Source of the DNA: Clostridiaceae bacterium AM27-36LB
GTDB lineage: Bacteria; Bacillota; Clostridia; Lachnospirales; Lachnospiraceae
Length of the DNA stretch: 64,000 bases
Assembly (NCBI GenBank): GCA_003480725.1
Contig: QUJQ01000004.1
Span: 62,001 to 126,000 of the forward strand
Direction: 5' to 3'
Shown: piece by piece, positions 8,893-17,000 of the stretch
Layout of the letters: the number at the start of each line of letters is the position of its first letter
Numbering within the stretch: position 1 is the first letter of the stretch
Program-made: the position numbers and the translations under genes
The notes under the pieces: generated by a model
The model's input: only the letters and a program-made list of their open reading frames with translations
What the model was told of the DNA's origin: nothing
Database searches by the model: none

Positions 8893-8937
8893 AAAAAAAC
8901 ATACCCGCGGAACATACACTGTCCCGCGGATATGTTT
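8893..8937 (-). terminator. NiCo riboswitch expression-platform terminator
   Basis: On the minus strand, ACATATCCGCGG pairs with CCGCGGGTATGT, followed by seven T. The 5' arm is also the 3' arm of the last aptamer stem, so metal binding and termination exclude each other, as in known NiCo switches. Confidence 0.85.
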
Positions 8938-9040
8938 GTATGATCCATATCCGCTGCCGCTTATGCAGCCCGGCCTTATGCTAAATACGGAAATCTGCCT
9001 GTTACCTTATGATCTCCGCTGCCATCGCCTGCTCAGTTTG
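8917..9040 (-). ncRNA. NiCo (czcD) cobalt/nickel riboswitch
   Basis: On the minus strand the aptamer opens with ACTGAGCAGGC, has the core GCCGGGCTGC followed by AAGCGGCA, a long last hairpin (GCGGATATG / CATATCCGC) and the closing GGGACAGT. These match the conserved blocks of the crystallised NiCo aptamer as I recall it; the terminal ACTG/CAGT pair closes the first stem. A terminator overlaps its 3' end and a CDF exporter follows. Metal binding should prevent termination and switch on export. Confidence 0.9.
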
Positions 9041-9109
9041 TACTGTTGATCTCGCATCCTGTTTGAATGTAATGCAGTGCAAAGAGAATGATTTCTTAGT
9101 TGTATGGGT

Positions 9110-9139
9110 ATCTTACTTCATACTATGCAGGTTAGTCAA
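9110..9139 (-). promoter_or_regulatory. Promoter of the NiCo riboswitch transcript
   Basis: On the minus strand: -35 TTGACT (9139-9134), 18-bp spacer, -10 TAAGAT (9115-9110), located just downstream of the ecfA stop. It gives the CDF gene its own transcript. Confidence 0.6.
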
Positions 9140-9155
9140 GCGTAATGCTAAAATA

Positions 9156-10835
9156 TTATTCCTTCAACGTAAAATACAGTTTTTCATAGCCCAGCATACT
9201 GCACAGCCTGGTCAGATAAGGCTGGTCGATCCGCGCTTCCTTAAGTACTTCGCTCTGTGCAAAGATCATCTCCTTTGTGCCGTCAGCCAGCACTTTTCCA
9301 TGGGCCATGACGATCACACGCTCAAAATTCTCTGCCACAAAATCCATATCATGAAGAATAGAAAGCACCATCTTGCCCTGTTTCCGAAGATTGCGGATAA
9401 TCTGCTGAAGGATCTTCCGACCATTCCAGTCCTGCGCGATCGTTGGCTCGTCAAGGATCAACACTTTGGTATCCATGGCCAGCACCGATGCAATCGCAAC
9501 CAGTTTGCGTTCGGACAATTCCAGATCATAAGGATTTTCATTTACCAGCTTTTCCAGTCCCACTTCTGTCAGTGCGGCAACAGCATGTTTCTTCGCTTCT
9601 TCCGCACTCATACCAATATTTAATGGTCCAAACATTACTTCATCGATCACGTGATATTTGAAAATCTGATCATCAGGATTCTGGAACACATATCCTACTT
9701 CACCAGCCAGCATGGCAACTGTCTTACCGGAAATATCTTCCCCACCATAATACACATTACCGCTCACCGGCTTCAAGAGGCCTTTCAACAGCTTGACCAG
9801 CGTCGTCTTACCAGCTCCATTCTGTCCGATAACAGCAGTGGAACGTCCGTCCAGCAGCAGATTCAGATCTTTCAGCACCGGCGTATTTTCCAGATACTCA
9901 AAGTTCAGATGTTCCATGCGGAAGACTTCTTTGCCACTGACTCTCTGATCCAGCTCTTCGATCTCCTCTGTGCAGGCTTTTCCAAATATCTCTTCCTGCG
10001 GAAACTGATCTTTTTGCGCCAATGTATCCTTCAGAGACGCAGGATAACAGCCATTGGCTTTTCTGATCCCGAAGGTCTGACATATTCTTGTGTAAGCCGG
10101 TGGGTTCACTCCACAGGATTTCAGGTCTTCTCTTGAAAATATCTTATCCGGTGTATCAAATGCGATCTGATGTCCTTCATGAAGCAACAGGATCTTATCA
10201 CAGTACTCTGCCAGCTTCTCCAGCTTCTGCTCCACCATAATGATCGTGATACCGGATTTTGCCAGCTTGTCAACCGCTGCAAACACCTCTTCACTTCCAG
10301 CTGGATCCAGCTGCGAAGTAGGCTCGTCCAATACGATCACATCTGGTTTCATGGCAAGAATACCTGCCAGTGCTACTCTCTGCATCTGTCCTCCTGACAG
10401 ATCAAAAGGATTTCTCCGCTTATATTCTGCAATATCAAGAAGCTCCATTACTTCATTGACTCTTTTGATCATCTCATCTGCCGGAACTCCGAAGTTCTGA
10501 AGACCAAAAGCGATCTCTTCAAACACGGTCTCCTTGGCACCAGACAGCTGATTAAACGGGTTCTGAAATACCAGCCCGACTTTCTGGCAAAGTCTGGATA
10601 CAGGTACTTTTGCAGTTTCTTCCCCGTCAATGATCACGCGTCCGCCATATGCTCCTTTGAAGAAACCTGGCACCAGTCCGTTAAATGCCTGACAGAGCGT
10701 ACTCTTTCCAGCTCCGTTCGCTCCCGCAATTCCGATGAAGGAGCCCTTTTCAATTTCAAAATTCAGATCATCCAGTGCCAGTTTCTTGGTATTTGGATAA
10801 CGGTATTTGAGATTTTCTACTTTGATATACGCCAT
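9156..10835 (-). CDS. ECF transporter ATPase, two ABC domains fused
   Basis: About 559 residues with two nucleotide-binding domains in one chain, corresponding to EcfA and EcfA' of an energy-coupling-factor importer. Domain 1 has Walker A GANGAGKST, signature LSGGQMQRV and Walker B VIVLDEPTS. Domain 2 has GQNGAGKTT and VLILDEPT, but its signature reads LELSERK rather than LSGGQ, suggesting unequal ATP sites. I start at the ATG at 10835 (MAYIKVENL) after GGGGTGAT. It is the last gene of udp-ecfS-ecfT-ecfA; no clear terminator follows before the NiCo promoter. Confidence 0.9.
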   Translation of the reverse strand: MAYIKVENLKYRYPNTKKLALDDLNFEIEKGSFIGIAGANGAGKSTLCQAFNGLVPGFFKGAYGGRVIIDGEETAKVPVSRLCQKVGLVFQNPFNQLSGAKETVFEEIAFGLQNFGVPADEMIKRVNEVMELLDIAEYKRRNPFDLSGGQMQRVALAGILAMKPDVIVLDEPTSQLDPAGSEEVFAAVDKLAKSGITIIMVEQKLEKLAEYCDKILLLHEGHQIAFDTPDKIFSREDLKSCGVNPPAYTRICQTFGIRKANGCYPASLKDTLAQKDQFPQEEIFGKACTEEIEELDQRVSGKEVFRMEHLNFEYLENTPVLKDLNLLLDGRSTAVIGQNGAGKTTLVKLLKGLLKPVSGNVYYGGEDISGKTVAMLAGEVGYVFQNPDDQIFKYHVIDEVMFGPLNIGMSAEEAKKHAVAALTEVGLEKLVNENPYDLELSERKLVAIASVLAMDTKVLILDEPTIAQDWNGRKILQQIIRNLRKQGKMVLSILHDMDFVAENFERVIVMAHGKVLADGTKEMIFAQSEVLKEARIDQPYLTRLCSMLGYEKLYFTLKE

Positions 10836-10854
10836 CTTATCACCCCAGCACTTT

Positions 10855-11622
10855 CTATAACAAGATCCGGATCGCAATCGCCGCAATGATCAGAAGCAGC
10901 AGGATCACGCACCAGATCCGGTCCGAATTCTTCATCTTATCTTCCCGCAGATAGGTTTTCTTCTGTCCGGCCTCAAAACCACGGATCTCCAGTGCAATTG
11001 CACGCTCTCTGGTATTGATCAGAGAACTCATAACCACCGGTGAGATCAGTGGCAGAAAGGATTTTGCCCGGGTCAGCAGAGAGCCTTCTGTCTCAAGACC
11101 ACGGCTTCTCTGTGCATCCATAATAGTGTTCATGGTTCCGCTCATCTGAGGGACAATCTGGAATACAGAGCTGACCACATATCCAATCTTCGGCGAGAAT
11201 CCGATCCTCTCCAGATCTTCCACCAGCTCAACTGGACGGGTAGTCAGGACAAATACCGCAAATGCCAGCAGCATGTTCAGCACATTCAAGCTGATACGCA
11301 GAGCATACAACATTCCTTCCTGATAAAATTTTAATGGACCGGCTGCAAAGAGCAGCGTGGCATTTTCATGATTAAATAATCCGTGGATCAAAAATATGGT
11401 GATCAGAATTGTAAATGAAAACGCAATCAGTGGAAAAACCTTGCGAATGATTTTTCCACTGATCAGCATTACAAGACTGATTCCGATGAAAGCTGCGAAT
11501 GCCCACAGTTTACCCGCCACAAGAGATGCCACAATCGCTGTAAATATGTAGCACAGTTTGGTAAAGGGATGCATTCTGGTCAGATAGGTATCTTTGTCCA
11601 CATACAGGCTGATACTTTTCAT
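10855..11622 (-). CDS. ECF transporter transmembrane subunit EcfT
   Basis: A 255-residue membrane protein of the CbiQ/EcfT family, with about five hydrophobic segments. The cytoplasmic coupling helices contain the two Ala-Arg-Gly-like motifs: DAQRSRGLETEG and INTRERAIALEIRGF. These bind the ATPase domains. The gene sits between the S component and the fused ATPase, which completes a dedicated (group I style) ECF importer. RBS TAGGAGCG precedes the ATG. Confidence 0.88.
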   Translation of the reverse strand: MKSISLYVDKDTYLTRMHPFTKLCYIFTAIVASLVAGKLWAFAAFIGISLVMLISGKIIRKVFPLIAFSFTILITIFLIHGLFNHENATLLFAAGPLKFYQEGMLYALRISLNVLNMLLAFAVFVLTTRPVELVEDLERIGFSPKIGYVVSSVFQIVPQMSGTMNTIMDAQRSRGLETEGSLLTRAKSFLPLISPVVMSSLINTRERAIALEIRGFEAGQKKTYLREDKMKNSDRIWCVILLLLIIAAIAIRILL

Positions 11623-11648
11623 GGAATCGCTCCTATTGTTATTCGTTT

Positions 11649-12251
11649 TTAGTCAAGACTCTCGACACTGTCATTCACATCATAAAGAGCCGTCAGCTTC
11701 TTCGGAAGTCCTTTGAGGATTGCATATACCACCAGGATCGTAATGATCTTATCCGGCACATCCACAACGACTTCATCCAGGAAGGAACCTAAGAGAACCG
11801 GCATATTGGAAGCCTGAGTTGCTGCGAATACTGCATCGCCCCATACATTTCCGGTAGTACCGCCCCAGAAGATCACATTCAGAGGTGTGGAAATACATAC
11901 AGCTACCAGACCTGCGATCACAGAAGTGATCAGTGCACCGCTGATCTTCTCCATATTTCCAAGACGGGCCATGATACCAACTGCAAGACCAATACCAAGG
12001 CTGGTCAGCGCATATACCAGAGTGATGGAATCACCAGTAGTAAATCCATAGATCAGATTGTTGGCCGCACCACAGATCGCACCGATGATCGGTCCTCCAA
12101 GAGCGCCTCCGATACAGGTTCCGATGGAGTCAAGCCACAGCGGCAGCCTCAGTACGGAAGCAAAGAGTTTACCAAGGTAGTTGATGCCGATACATGCCGG
12201 AATCAATACCAGACTTGCGGTACTTAATTTGGTTTTGAATACGTTTTTCAT
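11649..12251 (-). CDS. ECF transporter substrate-binding S component
   Basis: A 200-residue, six-segment membrane protein with a glycine-rich centre (GTCIGGALGGPIIGAICGAA), as in ECF S components. It binds the substrate and hands it to EcfT. The uridine phosphorylase gene 30 bp upstream suggests a nucleoside substrate; this is inferred from context. A short Lys-rich start and an acidic C-terminal tail (DVNDSVESLD) are seen. Confidence 0.8.
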   Translation of the reverse strand: MKNVFKTKLSTASLVLIPACIGINYLGKLFASVLRLPLWLDSIGTCIGGALGGPIIGAICGAANNLIYGFTTGDSITLVYALTSLGIGLAVGIMARLGNMEKISGALITSVIAGLVAVCISTPLNVIFWGGTTGNVWGDAVFAATQASNMPVLLGSFLDEVVVDVPDKIITILVVYAILKGLPKKLTALYDVNDSVESLD

Positions 12252-12280
12252 AACAAAGTCCCCTTTCTCTTGTGCAGCGG

Positions 12281-13021
12281 TTATTCCGCTGAAGATACAA
12301 TGTAACAGGCCTCCAGTGCAGTATGGATCTCATTCCACTCTCCCTGCATGGTTCTGGATGCACCGTCTGCGTAGTTGTTGATGTTCTGTTCCAGATCATC
12401 TTTGTACTCCACAACGGTATTTAAAATGGAAGCTGTATGAACACCGCGGAGCCGGCCCACAACGAACAGGGCTGCCGTCTCCATGTCTGAGACCATTATA
12501 CCACTTTTCGTCCATTTTGTCCGCATCTCTTCTTCCTGATCCGTATAAAAACTGTCATGACTTCTGCACAGTCCTACGTGATACGGCAGCTGCTCCTGAC
12601 GAGCAGCTGTTACGCAGGCGGTCAGCAGATCAAAGTCTGGCACCGCCGGATAAACAGGGTCTATATACATCTTCGATGCACCGTCACTTCTGACTGCTCC
12701 CTGCACCATCACCAGATCTCCCAGATGTATGCCGGGCTGCAGTGCGCCGCCGCTTCCGATCCGGATCATATGCGTCACTCCGGCTCTTGCCAGCTCTTCC
12801 ACCGCTATACAGGCAGACGGTCCGCCAATTCCCGTGGACACTGCCAGCACAGGAATTCCTTTATAAAGTCCGCGGATACTCTTGAACTCTCTGTTGTACG
12901 CCAGTTCCTCCACATCCGTCAACTGTTCTGCAATTCGGTCTACCCGCGCCGGATCTCCCGGCAGTATCGCATAATGAACTCCCAGATCATCTCTGATCTG
13001 CAGATGAGGCATAATCTCCAT
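12281..13021 (-). CDS. udp: Uridine phosphorylase / nucleoside phosphorylase
   Basis: About 246 residues of the PNP/UDP phosphorylase family, splitting nucleosides with phosphate to a base and ribose-1-phosphate. Features: ILPGDPARVDRI at the N-terminus (phosphate site), STGIGGPSACI, the RIGSGGALQ stretch, and VSDMETAALF with the ribose-binding Met-Glu. Length is normal. The start is the ATG at 13021, preceded by AGAAGGAAG; the in-frame upstream extension runs through the promoter and is rejected. First gene of the nucleoside-type ECF operon. Confidence 0.87.
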   Translation of the reverse strand: MEIMPHLQIRDDLGVHYAILPGDPARVDRIAEQLTDVEELAYNREFKSIRGLYKGIPVLAVSTGIGGPSACIAVEELARAGVTHMIRIGSGGALQPGIHLGDLVMVQGAVRSDGASKMYIDPVYPAVPDFDLLTACVTAARQEQLPYHVGLCRSHDSFYTDQEEEMRTKWTKSGIMVSDMETAALFVVGRLRGVHTASILNTVVEYKDDLEQNINNYADGASRTMQGEWNEIHTALEACYIVSSAE

Positions 13022-13052
13022 AATAACTTCCTTCTTTCGTCTGTTATCTAAT

Positions 13053-13081
13053 AAAATAACACTCACAGTCTGTCTTGTCAA
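13053..13081 (-). promoter_or_regulatory. Promoter of the udp-ECF operon
   Basis: On the minus strand: -35 TTGACA (13081-13076), 17-bp spacer, -10 TATTTT (13058-13053), about 30 bp ahead of the udp start. Confidence 0.65.
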
Positions 13082-13098
13082 CCGACATGACAACTATA

Positions 13099-13614
13099 TC
13101 ACAGTAAATACTCCATATCGTGCCACTTTTCCCCGCCCCATACAGAACCGGAGATTCCAAGATCTTTGTAGCCCATTTTCTCATACATCTTTACCTTCTC
13201 ATCCAGACAGGTAAGTACCACACGCCTGCGTCCGCACTCCTTCTCCCGTTTCAGATACCGCTCCATGATCTCCCGGGCCAGTCCCTGTCCGCGATACTCT
13301 GGCAGAACATCCAGTCCAAGTATCATAATATTTTTCCCTTTTATATTGTGAAGCCTGATATCTGTAAAGAATTCATCCCGGAATACTTCCTCATCGGTGG
13401 CGATTCCATTCAGAAATCCTGCGATCTTACCAGTCTCCTTATCGACTGCCACCAGAAATGTCTCCTGTGCCTGTGAAGCCCGCTCTGTCATAGATTTTGG
13501 TGAACAGGCTTCATTTGGCGGGAAACAAATATTCTCGATTGCAATAGTCTGATCCGCTTCTTCCGCCCTCACATCGCGGAACTCAAACCGTTCCTGTAAC
13601 TCTGCCTTTGTCAT
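13099..13614 (-). CDS. GNAT family N-acetyltransferase
   Basis: About 171 residues. The acetyl-CoA-binding motif A is LDVLPEYRGQGLAREIM, with the usual Q/RxxGxG/A loop, and motif B contains VLTCLDEKVKMYEKMGY. The substrate is unknown; such proteins may acetylate small amines, peptides or antibiotics. I start at the ATG at 13614 (MTKAELQ), which follows AAAGGAGGAAG; upstream codons lack an RBS. Its RBS region overlaps the end of the phosphatase gene, so the two are probably co-transcribed. Confidence 0.83.
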   Translation of the reverse strand: MTKAELQERFEFRDVRAEEADQTIAIENICFPPNEACSPKSMTERASQAQETFLVAVDKETGKIAGFLNGIATDEEVFRDEFFTDIRLHNIKGKNIMILGLDVLPEYRGQGLAREIMERYLKREKECGRRRVVLTCLDEKVKMYEKMGYKDLGISGSVWGGEKWHDMEYLL

Positions 13615-13633
13615 ACTATCACTTCCTCCTTTA

Positions 13634-14167
13634 TTAGAACTCATATTTTGTGATCGAACAGTTTTTTACACCAAATGCTGCGAATTCTTCATTGGTCATC
13701 TCGTAAAAATATGAATGCACCACACGAGAGATTCCATTGTGCGCCACCAGAATGTACGTCTTCTCTGAGGCTGTCACTTCATCCAGAAGATTATAGATCC
13801 GCTGTGCCAGATGAAGCATAGATTCTCCACCATGATATCGGATCACAAACTGCGCTTTGTCCCGCAAGAAATCTTTCCCATCTCTTGGTGTGGATTCATA
13901 GCTTCCAAAATTCTGCTCCGTCAGCCGTGGTTCTTCTCTTGCCGGAATCCCTGTGATCTCCGAAATATGAAGTGCTGTATCCCTCGCCCTGATCAATGGT
14001 GAATACAGGATCTCATCTGCCCGTATGCCTTCTTCCAGTATTTTCTTTCCTGTCTCGATGGCTTGCTCATGACCAGTCTTCGTCAACGCAATATCTGTCG
14101 CTCCGCAGATCTTATTTTCTACATTCCAGATGGTCTGCCCGTGTCTTACAAAATATACACATCCCAT
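13634..14167 (-). CDS. Histidine phosphatase family protein
   Basis: About 177 residues of the phosphoglycerate-mutase-like phosphatase superfamily. The phosphohistidine motif is VRHGQTIWN, the acid/arginine segment is YSPLIRARDTA, and the second catalytic histidine is in LVAHNGISRVV. No known substrate follows from the context; RNase H-like or cobalamin functions are not indicated. The ATG at 14167 lies at good spacing from AGAGGA; an ATG at 14176 is the alternative start. Confidence 0.83.
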   Translation of the reverse strand: MGCVYFVRHGQTIWNVENKICGATDIALTKTGHEQAIETGKKILEEGIRADEILYSPLIRARDTALHISEITGIPAREEPRLTEQNFGSYESTPRDGKDFLRDKAQFVIRYHGGESMLHLAQRIYNLLDEVTASEKTYILVAHNGISRVVHSYFYEMTNEEFAAFGVKNCSITKYEF

Positions 14168-14289
14168 GTCTCTCATTCCTCTGTCACTTCTTCTGTATTC
14201 TTCACTGAATAGATCCTCTGATTTCCATTATACCTTATATAAGTGGTTTTCTCAATTCATGTTTGGAATCCGATATTATTTTGAAACGC

Positions 14290-14337
14290 AAAAAATCCCC
14301 GGAGAACGGGGATATTGTTATCGCTCTCCGGGGATCC
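14290..14337 (-). terminator. Rho-independent terminator after hpf
   Basis: On the minus strand an 11-bp stem (ATCCCCGGAGA / TCTCCGGGGAT) is followed by TTTTTTG. It closes the hpf transcript. Confidence 0.88.
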
Positions 14338-14344
14338 ATATCAT

Positions 14345-14869
14345 CTACTTGTCCGGCTCCATAATACCGTAGGTTCCGCCTTTTCTCTTATAAACCACAC
14401 AGATATCATCGGTCTCTGCGTTGACAAATGCGAAAAAGTTATGTCCCAGAAGTTCCATCTGGATACATGCATCTTCAGGATACATGGGCTTGATATCAAA
14501 CTTCTTGGTACGGATGATATTAACTTCCTGATCATCTGCCTCTTTCTCAAGGAACTCTTTCTGGAAGTTGCCGCCACCCTGCTGTCTTGCCACAAGTTTG
14601 TTCTTATACTTGCGGAGCTGACGCTCGATAACTTCTTCAACCAGGTCAATAGATACGTACATGTCTGTGCTGGACTGTTCAGAACGGATAATATTTCCTT
14701 TGACTGGAATTGTAACCTCAATTTTCTGACGTTCCTTTTCCACACTCAAAGTCACATGAACTTCGGTATCAGGAGTAAAATACCTCTCCAGCTTTCCAAG
14801 CTTGTCAGTTACCGCCGAACGAAGGCCCTCGGTAATGTCCAGATTTTTGCCGCTAATGATGTAACGCAT
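14345..14869 (-). CDS. hpf: Long-form ribosome hibernation promoting factor
   Basis: 174 residues, the length of long HPF. The N-terminal HPF/RaiA domain (MRYIISGKNLDITEGLRSAV to about residue 100) binds the 30S decoding region. A basic linker precedes the C-terminal dimerisation domain with VVYKRKGGTYGIMEPDK. Long HPF pairs two 70S ribosomes into inactive 100S dimers in stationary phase. It is flanked by a strong terminator downstream and lies on its own transcript. Confidence 0.93.
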   Translation of the reverse strand: MRYIISGKNLDITEGLRSAVTDKLGKLERYFTPDTEVHVTLSVEKERQKIEVTIPVKGNIIRSEQSSTDMYVSIDLVEEVIERQLRKYKNKLVARQQGGGNFQKEFLEKEADDQEVNIIRTKKFDIKPMYPEDACIQMELLGHNFFAFVNAETDDICVVYKRKGGTYGIMEPDK

Positions 14870-14918
14870 AAAATCACTCCTTTACTAAGTTGTTACCTAG
14901 ATTATACCATTCTTCACA

Positions 14919-15695
14919 TTATTTCGCAATGAATTTCACAGTCTCTTCATAGTTCATAGGACCGCCGAATAAGTCCAGTGCACTGCCGATCGTCACATTC
15001 AGTCTGTTCTGTCCAAGCTCCTTGAGCTTCCGCAGATCATCAAAGCTTCCTACACCGCCTGCATAAGTCACAGGGATTCCATCCCAGCTTCCAAGCATAC
15101 GAACCAGCGGTTCCTCAATGCCTCTTGCCTTTCCTTCCACATCCACCGCATGAACCAGAAATTCTGCACAATGATCCGCAAGCTCGTCCAGTACAGAAGG
15201 TGTCAGCACCACATCCGTAAACTTCTGCCAGCGGTCTGTGACAATATAATAATCGTCCCCTTTTCTTCTGCAGCTTACATCGAGAACCAGATGATCTGCT
15301 CCCACTGCCGCTTCCAGTTTCTTCAGATTTTCCCAGTTCATCTGTCCATCCCTGAACACATAAGAAGTCACGATTACAGCGCTGGCTCCTGCATTCAGAT
15401 AGTCGGCTGCATTATCATCCCGGATTCCTCCGCCGATCTGTAAACCACCCGGATAAGCCCGAAGTGCTGACAGCGCCTGCTGTCTGGTAATCTCAAAGTA
15501 TTCTGTTCCTTCTTTGTTCAACAGGATCACATGACCACCGTGGATGCCCTGCCTCTGGTAAAGTTCCGCATAAAATGCTGCATTCTGTTCAGACACAAAA
15601 TTTTCTCTTGCCTGACTGCCCTCATCCCGCAGACTTCCACCTACGATCTGCTTCACCTTACCATTATGTATATCAATACAGGGTCTGAATTCCAT
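14919..15695 (-). CDS. hisA: HisA-like ProFAR isomerase, eukaryote-type
   Basis: 258 residues forming a TIM barrel. The N-terminus FRPCIDIHNGKVKQIVGGS resembles the yeast His6 type rather than common bacterial HisA. It has the catalytic Asp in CIDIH, LQIGGGIRDDN in the phosphate-binding loop and VTYAGGVGSFDDL in the second. It catalyses the Amadori rearrangement of ProFAR to PRFAR in histidine synthesis. No other his gene adjoins, so it may be a stand-alone copy or act in another pathway. The terminator at 15714-15754 isolates it from the lipoprotein gene upstream. Confidence 0.83.
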   Translation of the reverse strand: MEFRPCIDIHNGKVKQIVGGSLRDEGSQARENFVSEQNAAFYAELYQRQGIHGGHVILLNKEGTEYFEITRQQALSALRAYPGGLQIGGGIRDDNAADYLNAGASAVIVTSYVFRDGQMNWENLKKLEAAVGADHLVLDVSCRRKGDDYYIVTDRWQKFTDVVLTPSVLDELADHCAEFLVHAVDVEGKARGIEEPLVRMLGSWDGIPVTYAGGVGSFDDLRKLKELGQNRLNVTIGSALDLFGGPMNYEETVKFIAK

Positions 15696-15713
15696 TGCTT
15701 TTCTCCTTTATAT

Positions 15714-15754
15714 ATAAAAATGCACCGGATCGCCAGTCAACCTGAATCCGGTGC
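15714..15754 (-). terminator. Rho-independent terminator after the lipoprotein gene
   Basis: On the minus strand GCACCGGAT / ATCCGGTGC forms the stem, followed by ATTTTTATA. Confidence 0.8.
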
Positions 15755-15770
15755 TTCTTATTTTACTTTT

Positions 15771-16145
15771 TTACGGAGTCACTGCTCCGCCCTCACCATC
15801 AAGTCCGCCATCCATGCCCTCGTCCAGTGCGTCATCCATACCGTCCACCAGAGAGTCACCGGCACCGGTCACGTCATTGACCACATCATTGGCATCCATG
15901 CCGATCTCTTCCAGCAGTCCATCACCATCCACATCCGTATGATCGTAGACACCATCACCATCTGTATCAAACAAAATGTCGTTAATATCTACATTTTCAT
16001 TGGTCTGGTTACTGTCTTCCGTGGTTCCTGCCATATTGTCATCAGCAGTGGTTCCATTGTTCGTGTTATTCCGTCCACAGGCTGCTGTCAGCAGCAGAAT
16101 AGCTGCCAGAAGCATATAAAGTCCATACTTTTTCAACTGTCTCAT
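15771..16145 (-). CDS. Asp-rich small lipoprotein with calcium-loop-like repeats
   Basis: 124 residues. A type II signal peptide ends in the lipobox LTAAC, so the mature protein is anchored by cysteine at about residue 23. The mature part is low complexity: Asn/Thr-rich, then DTDGDGVYDHTDVDGDGL, which matches thrombospondin-3/EF-hand-like DxDxDG calcium loops, then an acidic Gly/Asp tail. The function is unknown; surface calcium binding is inferred. It is preceded by a good AGGAGAG site and followed by a terminator. Confidence 0.75.
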   Translation of the reverse strand: MRQLKKYGLYMLLAAILLLTAACGRNNTNNGTTADDNMAGTTEDSNQTNENVDINDILFDTDGDGVYDHTDVDGDGLLEEIGMDANDVVNDVTGAGDSLVDGMDDALDEGMDGGLDGEGGAVTP

Positions 16146-16231
16146 AATAGTCTCTCCTTTTTTCTGAGTTTTCTGTTACTAATATGGACAGTTCTTTTTG
16201 TTTTATACGCTTATTTATCTAAAATACACTC

Positions 16232-16999
16232 TTAGACCTGTGCATTTATCACATCACTCATGTGATAGAAGCCTGCCGGTTTGCCAGCCAGATATTTTGC
16301 AGCCTGGATCGCGCCTTTTCCAAAAATTGCGCGGGAATAAGCCGTGTGGCTGAAGGTGATCACTTCATCTGTTCCGGCAAAGATCACGTCGTGATCTCCT
16401 ACAATAGTTCCTCCACGTACCGCAGAGATACCAATCTCTTTTTTCTCACGTTTCTTGTGATCCTGACTTCTGTCATATTTATATTCATATTCACCGCCAA
16501 GCACGCCATCATTGATGGCATCTGCCAGAGCAAGTGCTGTTCCACTGGGTGCATCCAGCTTGCGGTTGTGATGCTTCTCCACAATCTCAATATCAAATCC
16601 GGCCGGTACAAGAATCTTTGCTGCGTCCTGAAGAATCTTCATGAGCATGTTGATACCAAGGGACATGTTAGCAGAACGAAGGACTGCCACCTGACTGCTG
16701 GCTTCCTCCAGGCTCTTTAACTGCTCCTCGCTTAAACCGGTAGTACACAGTACAACCGGAACTTTTTTTTCTGCACTGTACGCGATCAGTCCATCCACTG
16801 CCTTCGCGGAAGTGAAATCAATGATCACATCTGCTTCTACCGTACATTTATCAATAGAAGGAAATACCAGATAACCGTTGTCACGGCAGTCTACCGGATC
16901 TACTCCTGCTACAATCTCGATCTCCGGGTCATCCTTGATCAGCCCTGTGATCACCTGACCCATATGGCCGTTACAGCCATGCATAATTGCTCTGACCAT
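16232..16999 (-). CDS. dapB: 4-hydroxy-tetrahydrodipicolinate reductase
   Basis: 255 residues. It reduces the DapA product with NAD(P)H in lysine and meso-diaminopimelate synthesis. Features: the N-terminal Rossmann start with GCNGHMGQV, the signature EKHHNRKLDAPSGTA with the catalytic histidines and lysine, and ISAVRGGTIVGDH. Length is typical for bacteria. It starts one base after the dapA stop, so the pair forms one lysine-riboswitch-controlled operon. Confidence 0.95.
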   Translation of the reverse strand: MVRAIMHGCNGHMGQVITGLIKDDPEIEIVAGVDPVDCRDNGYLVFPSIDKCTVEADVIIDFTSAKAVDGLIAYSAEKKVPVVLCTTGLSEEQLKSLEEASSQVAVLRSANMSLGINMLMKILQDAAKILVPAGFDIEIVEKHHNRKLDAPSGTALALADAINDGVLGGEYEYKYDRSQDHKKREKKEIGISAVRGGTIVGDHDVIFAGTDEVITFSHTAYSRAIFGKGAIQAAKYLAGKPAGFYHMSDVINAQV

Positions 17000-17000
17000 C

